In this document: positions 1-7,640 of the stretch, piece by piece
Numbering within the stretch: position 1 is the stretch's first letter
Layout: each line of letters starts with the position of its first letter
Source of the DNA: JAEUNX01 sp034004685
GTDB taxonomy: Bacteria > Pseudomonadota > Gammaproteobacteria > Burkholderiales > Rhodocyclaceae
Direction: 5' to 3'
Assembly: GCA_034004685.1 (NCBI GenBank)
Contig: JAVEWG010000050.1
Coordinates: 1-23,543, forward strand
DNA: 23,543 nt
Made by a program: the position numbers and the translations under genes
The notes under the pieces: model-generated
Seen by the model: only the letters and a program-made list of their open reading frames with translations
What the model was told of the DNA's origin: nothing
Databases searched by the model: none

Positions 1-437
1 CTGAAGCTGTCGGCGCCCACGTAGCCGGCCGTCGGGGTGTAGCTGAAGCTGCCGTCGGCGTTGAGGGTGACCGTGCCGTGGGCCGGCTGGCCGTAGCTGG
101 CCACCGTGACCGTGCCACCGTCCGGGTCGCTGTCGTTGCCCAGCACGCCGGTGCCGGCGTTGATCACCAGGGCCGTGTCCTGATCCACGCTGTAGGCGTC
201 ATCGACGGCGTCCGGGTTCTGGTTCACCGGCGGCGGGGGTTCCACGGCGTTGACGGTGATATTCACCGTGGCCGTATCCGAGCCGCCCTGGCCGTCGCTG
301 ATCTGGTAACTGAAGCTGTCGGCGCCCACGTAGCCGGCCGTCGGGGTGTAGCTGAAGCTGCCGTCGGCGTTGAGGGTGACCGTGCCGTGGGCCGGCTGGC
401 CGTAGCTGGCCACCGTGACCGTGCCGCCGTCCGGGTC
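1..437 (-). repeat. Near-identical 309-bp spaced direct repeats in the adhesin
   Basis: Bases 1-128 match bases 310-437 with one mismatch (117 versus 426), an offset of 309 bases or 103 codons. The bases between them (about 181-300 versus 490 onward) have diverged much more. This is one Ig-like repeat module of the adhesin repeated in register; more copies probably lie to the left. Confidence 0.9.
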
Positions 438-1639
438 CGCGTCGTTGGTGAGCACGCCGCCGGCCGGGATGGACAAGACCGTGTTCTGGTCGGTGACATA
501 GGTATCGTCGATGGCGTTCGGGTTCTGATTGACCGGCTCGACGGGAGGCTCGACGGGAGGCTCGACGGGAGGCTCGACGGGAGGCTCGACGGGAGGCTCG
601 ACGGGAGGCTCGACGGGAGGCTCGACGGGAGGCTCGACGGGAGGCTCGACGGGAGGCTCGACGGGAGGCTNNNNNNNNNNGGAGGCTCGACGGGAGGCTC
701 GACGGGAGGCTCGACGGGAGGCTCGACGGGAGGCTCGACGGGAGGCTCGACGGGAGGCTCGACGGGAGGCTCGACGGGAGGCTCGACGGGAGGCTCGACG
801 GGAGGCTCGACGGGAGGCTGCGGTTCGGTCGGGACGACCTGAACCGCGATCTGTGCGCTATCGGTACCGCCCTGGCCGTCGCTGATGGAGTAGGTGACGG
901 TGTCCGTGCCCGAGAAGCCAGGATTCGGGGTATATCCCACGGTGCCATCAGGATTGACCACCACCGCGCCATTGGCGGCGCTGGCGCCGGTTACGGTCAG
1001 GACATCCCCGTCCGGGTCAGTGTCGTTGCCGAGCACGGCGATCAAATTTGAACGACTGTCCTGATCCACCGTGGCCGTATCGTCCAGTGCGTCGGGATTC
1101 TGATTAACCGGTTGTTCTTCTGGGGGAACGGTTTCGGTCGCACTACCCGTGCCCGCGGCTGCCGCCGCGCTACCATAGAAGGCTTGGGGGGACGATCCGG
1201 AGGGGACATCAAAGACGAAGCCCTGGCCTTCCACCGCCTCGGTGATCCGCAGCAGGCGCACGAAGTTGTTGCCTTCGCCGGAGCCACCACCCCCGTTACC
1301 GGCAGCGGGCTCTTCCAGCAACTGGTTGAGGTCACCCCCTTGCTCGATGGCCTTCACCACCTGGTCGATGGTGCCCGAAGCCACTTCGCCTTCGCTACGC
1401 TCCGGCCGCAGGGCCTCGGAGAGTTCAGCCGTGATGCCCACGGTCTGGTTGGGCTCCACCGGCAGGTGGCCGCCGTCGGCAAAGGCCAGTTCCACCTGGC
1501 CATCGGGGCCGGTGAGGAGGGTATCACCCTCCCGCAGCACATCTCCGGCCTTGAGGGCGCGCACTTCTCCCTGGGCGTTGCGGGCGAAGGCCTTGCCGAT
1601 AACGGCGACGACGGTGGCGATGGGTTGTCCGACAGCCAT
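1..1639 (-). CDS. Retention-module giant adhesin (LapA-like), N-terminal part
   Basis: N-terminal portion of a very large type I-secreted adhesin; the gene continues past the left edge. ATG at 1639 is chosen because a GGAG lies 8 bases upstream; a GTG at 1651 is in frame but has no better site. Residues 1-115 resemble the LapA-type retention module, with a PAAG at residues 111-114 that fits the Ala-Ala-Gly cleavage motif of LapG-type periplasmic proteases, followed by a Gly-rich linker. After it come one Ig/cadherin-like domain (NDTDPDGD, SDGQGGTD), a PPVE linker, then further domains of the tandem-95 type (DDAYSVDQDTALVIN, NDSDPDGG). The coding frame changes across ten Ns at 671-680; the reading frame resumes cleanly beyond them, so I read one gene with a mis-sized gap, not a pseudogene. 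By family, it mediates surface attachment and biofilm formation. Calcium-binding C-terminal repeats and the secretion signal are out of view. Confidence 0.85.
539..819 (-). repeat. 12-bp tandem repeat encoding PPVE
   Basis: Unit cgacgggaggct on the plus strand. Eleven perfect units occupy 539-670, then ten Ns, a 7-base partial unit at 681-687, and eleven perfect units at 688-819. Read on the minus strand each unit encodes Pro-Pro-Val-Glu, giving an extended acidic proline-rich linker between two Ig-like domains of the adhesin. The unit is a multiple of three, so copy-number change alters linker length without shifting frame. Confidence 0.95.
671..680. other. Assembly gap (10 N) within tandem repeat
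   Basis: Ten Ns break the array. From the phase of units on both sides, a perfect array needs 5 bases, or 5 plus a multiple of 12, between 670 and 681. Ten does not fit, and it puts the two flanks out of frame. The run is therefore most simply a placeholder of unknown true length. Confidence 0.93.
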
Positions 1640-1760
1640 GGTGTTCTCCACTTGCTGAAGGGCCGCCGCACCACGCGCCGGCCCGGTTGATCCGATGGGA
1701 AGAATCTAGCGGGGGGCCGGCAAGCTTTCTATTGGACTGGTGGACAGGGTGCCAAACCCA

Positions 1761-2387
1761 TCACGCAGTTTCCGGCTCCCGCTGCTGGACCTGGCGCCCC
1801 AGTTCCAGCACCAGCTGGAGGCGGTCCCGCACCCCCAGCTTGGAGAACACGGCCCCCAGATGGGCCTTGACGGTGCGCTCGGTGATGCCCAGGGCCCGGG
1901 CCGCCTCCTTGTTGGTGGCGCCCCGGGCCACCGCCTCGGCCACCGCCCGCTCCCGCTCGGTGAGCTGGGCCAGACCCGGGGCGGGCTCAACCCGGGGGGA
2001 AAGGGCGTGGCCGGTGGCCGCCACCATGCGGCACAGCAGTTCCGGGCCGATCCACATGCCCCCGTGGCTCACCACGATGGCCACCTGCTCCAGCAGGGAA
2101 GCGGCGGCCAGGGCGTGGCAATAGCCCCGGGCGCCAGCGGCGATGGCGGCAGCGGCCTCCGCCGGATCGGGCTGGCAGGACAGGACCACTACCGGCACCC
2201 CCGGCGCCACCGCCTGGAGCCCCGCCAGCGCACCGGCCAGGCCGGGCCCTTCCTGACATAACCACACCAGGCCGGCATGGACATTCGCTGCAAGCTCGGC
2301 AACCTGCGCCACCCGGGCGTTGGGAAAAGCCGTCAGCCAGCGGCCCATGGCCTGCCCCGTGGGGGATAGAAAAATATGCGGGATCAT
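1761..2387 (-). CDS. LuxR-family regulator with degenerate receiver-like domain
   Basis: 208 residues. The C-terminal part (about 140-200) is a LuxR/NarL helix-turn-helix: LTERERAVAEAVARGATNK, then LGITERTVKAHLGAVFSKLG. The N-terminal 120 residues keep the outline of a response-regulator receiver (VPVVVLS, AAIAAGARGY) but lack what phosphorylation needs. The usual N-terminal acidic pair is replaced by SPTGQ, the phospho-acceptor strand reads LVWLCQEG, and the conserved Lys after GARGY is missing. The start overlaps the stop of the membrane-fusion gene by four bases (ATGA), so it is translationally coupled to the exporter. It sits 121 bases upstream of the adhesin, which makes adhesin or exporter transcription its likeliest target (inference). 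Confidence 0.85.
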   Translation of the reverse strand: MIPHIFLSPTGQAMGRWLTAFPNARVAQVAELAANVHAGLVWLCQEGPGLAGALAGLQAVAPGVPVVVLSCQPDPAEAAAAIAAGARGYCHALAAASLLEQVAIVVSHGGMWIGPELLCRMVAATGHALSPRVEPAPGLAQLTERERAVAEAVARGATNKEAARALGITERTVKAHLGAVFSKLGVRDRLQLVLELGRQVQQREPETA

Positions 2388-3805
2388 CGTTCGGTCAACG
2401 CGTTGGCCTTGGCCCGCAGCACGGGCTTGAGCAGATAGGAAAGGATGGTTTTCTTGCCGGTGAGCACATCCACCTCCGCCACCATGCCGGGAATGATGGG
2501 CAGCCCTTCCCCCAGGGAAGACTTGAGGGTGCGCACCCGCACGGTGTAGAAGGCGTTGCCCTCGTCATCCACCACTGAGTCGGCGGCGATGTGATCCACG
2601 GTGGCCTCCAGGCCCCCGTAGATGGAGAAGTCGTAGGCGGTGAACTTCACCATGGCGGGCTGGCCGGGGCGCAGGAAGGCGATATCCCGGGGCCGGACCC
2701 GGGCCTCCAGCAGGAGGGCCTCGTCGCTGGGCACCACTTCCATCACTTCCTTGCCGGGCTGGACCACGCCCCCCACGGTATTGACCAGGAGGCGCTTGAC
2801 GGTGCCCCGCATGGGAGACTTCACCTCGGCCTTGGCCACCCGATCCGCCAAGGCGGCGCTGCCCTCGCTCACGCTGCCCAGCTTGGCCATGGTTTCGGAA
2901 AGCTCGTTGCGCAGCTGGTTGCGGAAGTTCAACTCCACCTCCTGGATCTTGCCATTGGATTCGGCAATGGCCGCCTGCACCCGGGCGATCTGGGCGCTGG
3001 CCTGGTCCCGTTCCCCCCGCAGCCGCGCCACGTCCCGCTCCAGACGGAGAATGTCCACATCCGAAACGGCGCCGGATTTAACCAGGGGTTTGGTCACCGC
3101 CAGCTCCTGGGAAACCAGCTCGAAGCCCCGGGCGGCCTGCTCCCGCCTGGCCTGGACCTCGTTGAGTTCCTGCAGGCGCTGGCTGTTCTGCTGGCGGGCG
3201 ATGGAGAGCTGGGCCTCTAGCTCGGCCCGGCTGGATTCGAACAGGACGCGCTCCCGCTCCACCAGCTCCGGGGCCTCCTTCAGCACATCGGCCGGCGGCA
3301 CGAAGGGCTGGCTCTGGCTCAGGGCCTGGAGGCGGGCCGCCCGGGCGGTCAGGGCCAGGTACTGGGAACGGTTTTCCCGCAGGTTGGAGACGAAGCGGGT
3401 GGGATCGATGCGCAGCAAGAGCTGGCCGGCCTCCACCGCCTGACCTTCCTTGACCAGGATTTCCTCCACCACCCCGCCATCCACGGTCTGAACCACCTGA
3501 AGCTGGGAAGAGGGAATCACCTTGCCCTCCCCCTTGGTGACCTCGTCCACCTTGGCGATGGCCGCCCATAACACCAGCACCCCCACCGTGAGGGCCGCCC
3601 AGCGCAGGAGCGCCCGGGCCCGCAGGGGTTCCTGCTGGAGCCGGGCCCAGTCCGCATCCACCGCCCAGTCCAGGGCGTCGTCCGGACGGGGGGGGATCCA
3701 GCGGGCAAAGGCCCGGTCCAGAGTGGGCCGCAGGCGGGCGGAGAGCTTGCTGGACAGGCGCATCACCCCCTGGGCACCGGCGGGCAGCTTGTTCCCGGGC
3801 ATCAT
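2384..3805 (-). CDS. Type I secretion membrane-fusion protein, HlyD/LapC family
   Basis: 473 residues, normal for the family. A cytoplasmic N-terminus of about 65 residues is followed by one membrane segment (ALTVGVLVLWAAIAKV, about 70-86) and a beta-barrel/lipoyl half-motif (VVQTVDGGVVEEILVKEGQ). A long charged helical hairpin follows (about 150-310, coiled-coil-like, rich in Q, E, R), then the second lipoyl half (VKSPMRGTVKRLLVNTVGGV) and the C-terminal HlyD signature region ending near YLLKPVLRAK. It links the inner-membrane ABC exporter to a TolC-type outer-membrane channel in the periplasm. Its start overlaps the end of the ABC gene (ATGA), and its end overlaps the LuxR regulator. Confidence 0.93.
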   Translation of the reverse strand: MMPGNKLPAGAQGVMRLSSKLSARLRPTLDRAFARWIPPRPDDALDWAVDADWARLQQEPLRARALLRWAALTVGVLVLWAAIAKVDEVTKGEGKVIPSSQLQVVQTVDGGVVEEILVKEGQAVEAGQLLLRIDPTRFVSNLRENRSQYLALTARAARLQALSQSQPFVPPADVLKEAPELVERERVLFESSRAELEAQLSIARQQNSQRLQELNEVQARREQAARGFELVSQELAVTKPLVKSGAVSDVDILRLERDVARLRGERDQASAQIARVQAAIAESNGKIQEVELNFRNQLRNELSETMAKLGSVSEGSAALADRVAKAEVKSPMRGTVKRLLVNTVGGVVQPGKEVMEVVPSDEALLLEARVRPRDIAFLRPGQPAMVKFTAYDFSIYGGLEATVDHIAADSVVDDEGNAFYTVRVRTLKSSLGEGLPIIPGMVAEVDVLTGKKTILSYLLKPVLRAKANALTER

Positions 3806-5958
3806 GCTGCTCTCCCGATCCGGCCCTGGCGCAGGGCCTCCACCACCTGGGCCTTGGGCCCGTCGGCCACGATCTTGCCCCCGTCGATGACGATGATCCG
3901 GTCCACCAGTTCAAGCAGGGAGGTGCGATGGGTGATCACCACCATGGTCTTGCCGGCGGAGGCCTCCCCCAGGCGCTGCTTGACCTCCTCCTCGCTGGAA
4001 TGGTCCATGGAGCCGGTGGGCTCGTCCAGCAGCAGGATCGGCGGGTCCGCCACCACCGCCCGGGCGATGGCCACCCCCTGGCGCTGGCCCCCGGAAAGGG
4101 ACTCACCCCGCTCCCCCACCAGAAGGTCGAAGCCCTTGGGATGGGCGTTTACGAATTCATCGATGACGCCGATGCGGGCCGCCCGCAGGATGGCCGCGTC
4201 ATCAGCCTGGGGGGCGGCGATGATGAGGTTGTCCTTGAGGGTGCCGTAGAACAGGGTGGCGTCCTGGGGCACGTAGCCGATGGAACGACGCAGTTCCGCC
4301 GGATCCAGCTGGCGCAGGTCCACCCCGTCGATCAGTACCGCCCCGGAGGTGGGCCGGTAGAGACCCAGGATCAGCTTTTCCAGGGTGGTCTTCCCCGAGC
4401 CCACCCGGCCCAGCACCCCTACTTTCTCCCCGGCCTTGAGGCGGAAGCTCACCCCCCGCAGGGCCAAGGTTTCCTGGCCGGGGTACTGGAAGCTCACGTC
4501 CTTGAATTCGATCTCGCCCCGGAAACCGCTGCGGGACACGAAACCCGCGTTCTCCGGCCGCTCCACCGGCTGGGCCATGATGGTGTCCAGGGAGGCCAGG
4601 GCGGTGGCGGCGTTGTGGTACTGGGTCATCAGCCCGGCCACCTGGCCGATGGGGGCCATAGCCCGGCCGGCCAGCATGGAACAGGCGATCAGCCCCCCCA
4701 TGGAGAGCATCCGCTCGCCGATGAGATAGACCCCGATCACCACCACCAGCACCGTCACCAGCTGCTGGATGCCCAAGGCCCCGTTAAGGGTGGAGGAGGA
4801 CAACAGGCGCAGCTGGGCGCTGACCCGGGCCAGGAAGGCCGCGCTCTTCTCCCAGCGAGCCTGCATCACCCCTTCCGCCCCCAGGGCCTTGACTGCCTCC
4901 AGGCCCACCAGGCTTTCGATCAGGGTGGCGTTGCGCTGGGCGGCGGCCCGGTAGGTGGTTTCCGCCAGATCGTGCATCTTGCCCTGCACCGACAGGGCGT
5001 AGACCACCACCGCCACCATGCCGAAGGCGATGGGAAACACCAGGGGCCAGGCGATCCAGGCCACCACAGCCAGAAACAGCAGGGCGAAGGGCAGATCCAC
5101 AAAGGCGGTGACGGTGGCCGAGGTGATGAAATCCCGCACCGTCTCGAAGGAGCGCAGGCTGGCGGCGAAGGCCCCCGCCGAGGCGGGCCGGCCCTCCAGC
5201 CGCAGGCCCAGCACCCGCTCCATGATGTAGGCCGATAGCTTCACATCCACCCGGTTGCTGGCCAGATCCAGGAAATAGCCCCGCATGGTGCGCAGCGCCA
5301 CATCCGCCACCAGCACGATGGCCACCCCCGCCGCCAGCATCCACAGGGTATCGGTGGCCTGGTTGGGCACCACCCGGTCGTACACGTTCATGCTGAAGAG
5401 GGGCACGGCGATGGCGAACAGGTTGATGAGAAAAGCCGCCACCAGCACGTCCCGGTAAAGGGGGCGATTTTCCGCCAGTACCCCCCAGAACCAGTGGCGA
5501 TGGCGCACCTGCCCCACCTGGGGGGTGCGGGCGTCGAAGCGGAAGCTGGGGCGGGCCAGGATCGCCCGGCCGGCGTAGCGACCCGCCAGCTCGGCGGACT
5601 CCAGTTCCACCTCCGCCTCCGGCAGGTCCGGGAACACCACCCGGGCCCGGCCTTCCGCCGTCCAGCCGTTGAGCACGCAGGCCTGGCGGCCCTGGAGGAT
5701 CAGGATCGCTGGAAACAGGGCCGGGTTGAGCCCCGCCAGATCCCGCCGCACCACGCTGCTGGCCAGCCCGGCGCGCTTGGCGGCCCGGGCCAGCAAGGAC
5801 GGGGTGAGCCCCTGGTGTTCGGTGGGCAGGCCCGCCAGGGCCGCGTCCCGGCTGATCGGCCGGCCATGGGCCCGGGCCACCATCAACAAGCATTCAAGGA
5901 GCGGATCGCCCACTCCCGGCACCACGTGAAGCTCCGGCCCGCCGCTATCCAGACTCAT
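3802..5958 (-). CDS. Type I secretion ABC exporter, LapB-like
   Basis: 718 residues from ATG 5958, preferred for its AAAGGG 8 bases upstream and because this is the usual LapB length; the frame stays open to 6060. Domains: a C39-peptidase-like domain (about 1-135) in which the catalytic DCGxxCL region reads DPLLECL, so the nucleophile is absent; six membrane helices (about 165-450); a nucleotide-binding domain with Walker A GRVGSGKTT (517-525), signature LSGGQRQ (621-627), Walker B ILLLDEPT (641-648) and H-loop His 677. The inactive peptidase-like domain is typical of exporters for RTX and other leaderless substrates, where it binds the unfolded substrate and does not cleave a leader. First gene of the exporter operon; the probable cargo is the adhesin downstream. 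Confidence 0.93.
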   Translation of the reverse strand: MSLDSGGPELHVVPGVGDPLLECLLMVARAHGRPISRDAALAGLPTEHQGLTPSLLARAAKRAGLASSVVRRDLAGLNPALFPAILILQGRQACVLNGWTAEGRARVVFPDLPEAEVELESAELAGRYAGRAILARPSFRFDARTPQVGQVRHRHWFWGVLAENRPLYRDVLVAAFLINLFAIAVPLFSMNVYDRVVPNQATDTLWMLAAGVAIVLVADVALRTMRGYFLDLASNRVDVKLSAYIMERVLGLRLEGRPASAGAFAASLRSFETVRDFITSATVTAFVDLPFALLFLAVVAWIAWPLVFPIAFGMVAVVVYALSVQGKMHDLAETTYRAAAQRNATLIESLVGLEAVKALGAEGVMQARWEKSAAFLARVSAQLRLLSSSTLNGALGIQQLVTVLVVVIGVYLIGERMLSMGGLIACSMLAGRAMAPIGQVAGLMTQYHNAATALASLDTIMAQPVERPENAGFVSRSGFRGEIEFKDVSFQYPGQETLALRGVSFRLKAGEKVGVLGRVGSGKTTLEKLILGLYRPTSGAVLIDGVDLRQLDPAELRRSIGYVPQDATLFYGTLKDNLIIAAPQADDAAILRAARIGVIDEFVNAHPKGFDLLVGERGESLSGGQRQGVAIARAVVADPPILLLDEPTGSMDHSSEEEVKQRLGEASAGKTMVVITHRTSLLELVDRIIVIDGGKIVADGPKAQVVEALRQGRIGRAA

Positions 5959-6134
5959 CAACAAAACCCTTTCCGCCCAATCCAGGCATACTCCCATTGA
6001 ATTCGGCGGGGTTGCGAAGGACTTTAGGGCAGGAACCCCTGTGATCGTGATGGTTTTCACGAAAAAGGCTGGCGCGGAACCTGCTCAGGGATTCAGGGAC
6101 AATACCTTTACCCACCCCAACAGGTCCTCCCACA

Positions 6135-7640
6135 ATGCGATCCCCCCATACCCCCAGCCACCGGCTCGACGCCCTGACCTTCGACAACGGCTTCGCCCGG
6201 CTGCCCACCCTGTTCTACACCCGGCTCAAACCCTGGCCCCTGCCCGACCCCCACCTGGTGGCGGCCAGTCCGGATGCCGCCGCCCTGATCGGCCTGGACC
6301 CAGCGGAATTCCTCCGGCCCAACTTCGCCGAGCACTTCGCCGGCAATGTCCTGCCCCCCGGCGCGGAACCTCTGGCCGCGGTCTATTCCGGCCACCAGTT
6401 CGGCGTCTGGGCCGGCCAGCTCGGCGATGGCCGGGCCCATCTGCTGGGGGAAGTGGCCGGGCCCGCCGGCGGCTGGGAGATCCAGCTCAAGGGGGCCGGC
6501 CGCACCCCTTACTCCCGCATGGGGGATGGCCGGGCGGTGCTGCGCTCGTCGATCCGGGAATTCCTCTGTTCGGAGGCCATGGCCGCCCTGGGCATCCCCA
6601 CCACCCGGGCCCTGTGCCTGGTGGGCTCCAGTCAGGCGGTGCAGCGGGAAGAAACCGAGACCGCCGCGGTGGTCACCCGCATGGCCCCCAGCTTCATCCG
6701 GTTCGGCTCCTTCGAGCACTGGGCAGCGGCCAACCGGGTGGATGAACTGCGCCAGTTGGCCGACTACGTGATTGCCCGCTACCGGCCAGCGCTGGCCCAG
6801 GCCTCCAATCCTTACCTGGCCTTGCTGGCGGACGTGGCCCAGCGCACTGGCACCCTGCTGGCCCAGTGGCAGGCAGCGGGTTTCATGCACGGTGTGATGA
6901 ACACCGACAACATGTCGATTTTGGGACTCACCCTGGATTACGGCCCCTTCGGCTTCATGGAAGCCTTCGACGCCAACCACATCTGCAACCATTCGGACCA
7001 CCAGGGCCGCTACGCCTTCCGCCGCCAGCCCCAGGTGGCCCACTGGAACCTCCACGCCCTGGGCAACGCCCTTCTACCCATCATCGGTACCCCGGCGGGC
7101 ATGGAAAAGGCCATCGACGAGTCCTACACGGGGGCCTACAACAGTGAGTTCATGGGGCTCATGACCCGCAAGCTGGGCTTTGCCCAAGTTTTGCCGGAGG
7201 ACGAGGACTTCATCGCCAGCCTATACACCTTCCTCCACAAGCACCGGGTGGACTATCCCCTGTTCTTCCGTCAGTTGGGCAAACTGCCGGCGGTGGTTGC
7301 AGAAGGGGAGCGGGCCGCCGCCGACGCCCCCCTGCGGGACCACTTCATCGACCGGGACGCGATGGATGCCTGGCTCGCCACCTGGCGCGCCCGCCTGGCC
7401 CAGGAAGGCCGCCCCGATCCTGAGCGACGGGCCGCCATGGATGGGATCAATCCCAAATATGTGCTGCGCAACTGGATCGCCGAGCAGGCCATCCGCCGGG
7501 CCAGGGCTGGAGATTTCTCGGAAGTGCAGCGGGTGCTGGAATGCCTGCGCCAGCCCTTCGCCGAACAGCCCGGATTCGAGGCCTACGCCAGCCCACCGCC
7601 AGACTGGGCGGCGGGGCTGGAAGTGAGCTGCTCTAGCTGA
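6135..7640 (+). CDS. selO: Protein adenylyltransferase SelO (YdiU/UPF0061)
   Basis: 501 residues, full length for the family. SelO is a pseudokinase-fold enzyme that transfers AMP from ATP to Ser, Thr or Tyr of target proteins, linked to redox stress. Visible conserved blocks: SGHQFGVWAGQLGDGRA (85-101), QLKGAGRTPYSRMGDGRAV (117-135), HGVMNTDNMS (252-261, metal and nucleotide binding Asn/Asp) and DYGPFGFM (268-275). The C-terminus is SCSS, with Cys 499 third from the end, the position that holds selenocysteine in animal SelO; with Cys 284 (ICNHSD) it could form the redox disulfide described for E. coli SelO. The start has only a weak AGG upstream. Its stop abuts the stop of the convergent surE-like gene with no base between. 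Confidence 0.95.
   Translation: MRSPHTPSHRLDALTFDNGFARLPTLFYTRLKPWPLPDPHLVAASPDAAALIGLDPAEFLRPNFAEHFAGNVLPPGAEPLAAVYSGHQFGVWAGQLGDGRAHLLGEVAGPAGGWEIQLKGAGRTPYSRMGDGRAVLRSSIREFLCSEAMAALGIPTTRALCLVGSSQAVQREETETAAVVTRMAPSFIRFGSFEHWAAANRVDELRQLADYVIARYRPALAQASNPYLALLADVAQRTGTLLAQWQAAGFMHGVMNTDNMSILGLTLDYGPFGFMEAFDANHICNHSDHQGRYAFRRQPQVAHWNLHALGNALLPIIGTPAGMEKAIDESYTGAYNSEFMGLMTRKLGFAQVLPEDEDFIASLYTFLHKHRVDYPLFFRQLGKLPAVVAEGERAAADAPLRDHFIDRDAMDAWLATWRARLAQEGRPDPERRAAMDGINPKYVLRNWIAEQAIRRARAGDFSEVQRVLECLRQPFAEQPGFEAYASPPPDWAAGLEVSCSS

Noticed and set aside
671..680. A true frameshift making the adhesin a pseudogene
   Set aside because: The shift arises only from the arbitrary ten Ns; the sequence either side is intact and consistent with one gene.
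539..819. A CRISPR-like array
   Set aside because: The units are contiguous 12-mers with no spacers, and they lie in a coding frame.
78..842. Plus-strand frames across the 12-bp repeat encoding Gly-Ser-Thr-Gly or Leu-Asp-Gly-Arg repeats
   Set aside because: Any frame through a 12-bp repeat without stops is open. The minus-strand frame carries the retention module and Ig-like domains.
1730..1760. A sigma-54 promoter (TGGCAC on the minus strand) before the adhesin
   Set aside because: The -24-like half is present, but no TTGC-type -12 element follows at the right distance. A sigma-70 reading with TTGGCA and CAATAG has a poor spacer and -10.
3928..5238. A 436-codon plus-strand frame opposite the ABC exporter
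   Set aside because: His/Gly/Gln-rich shadow of the exporter; no domain recognised.
6046..6061. Inverted repeat cgtga-tggttt-tcacg between the exporter and selO
   Set aside because: Arms of only five bases; too weak to call an operator.
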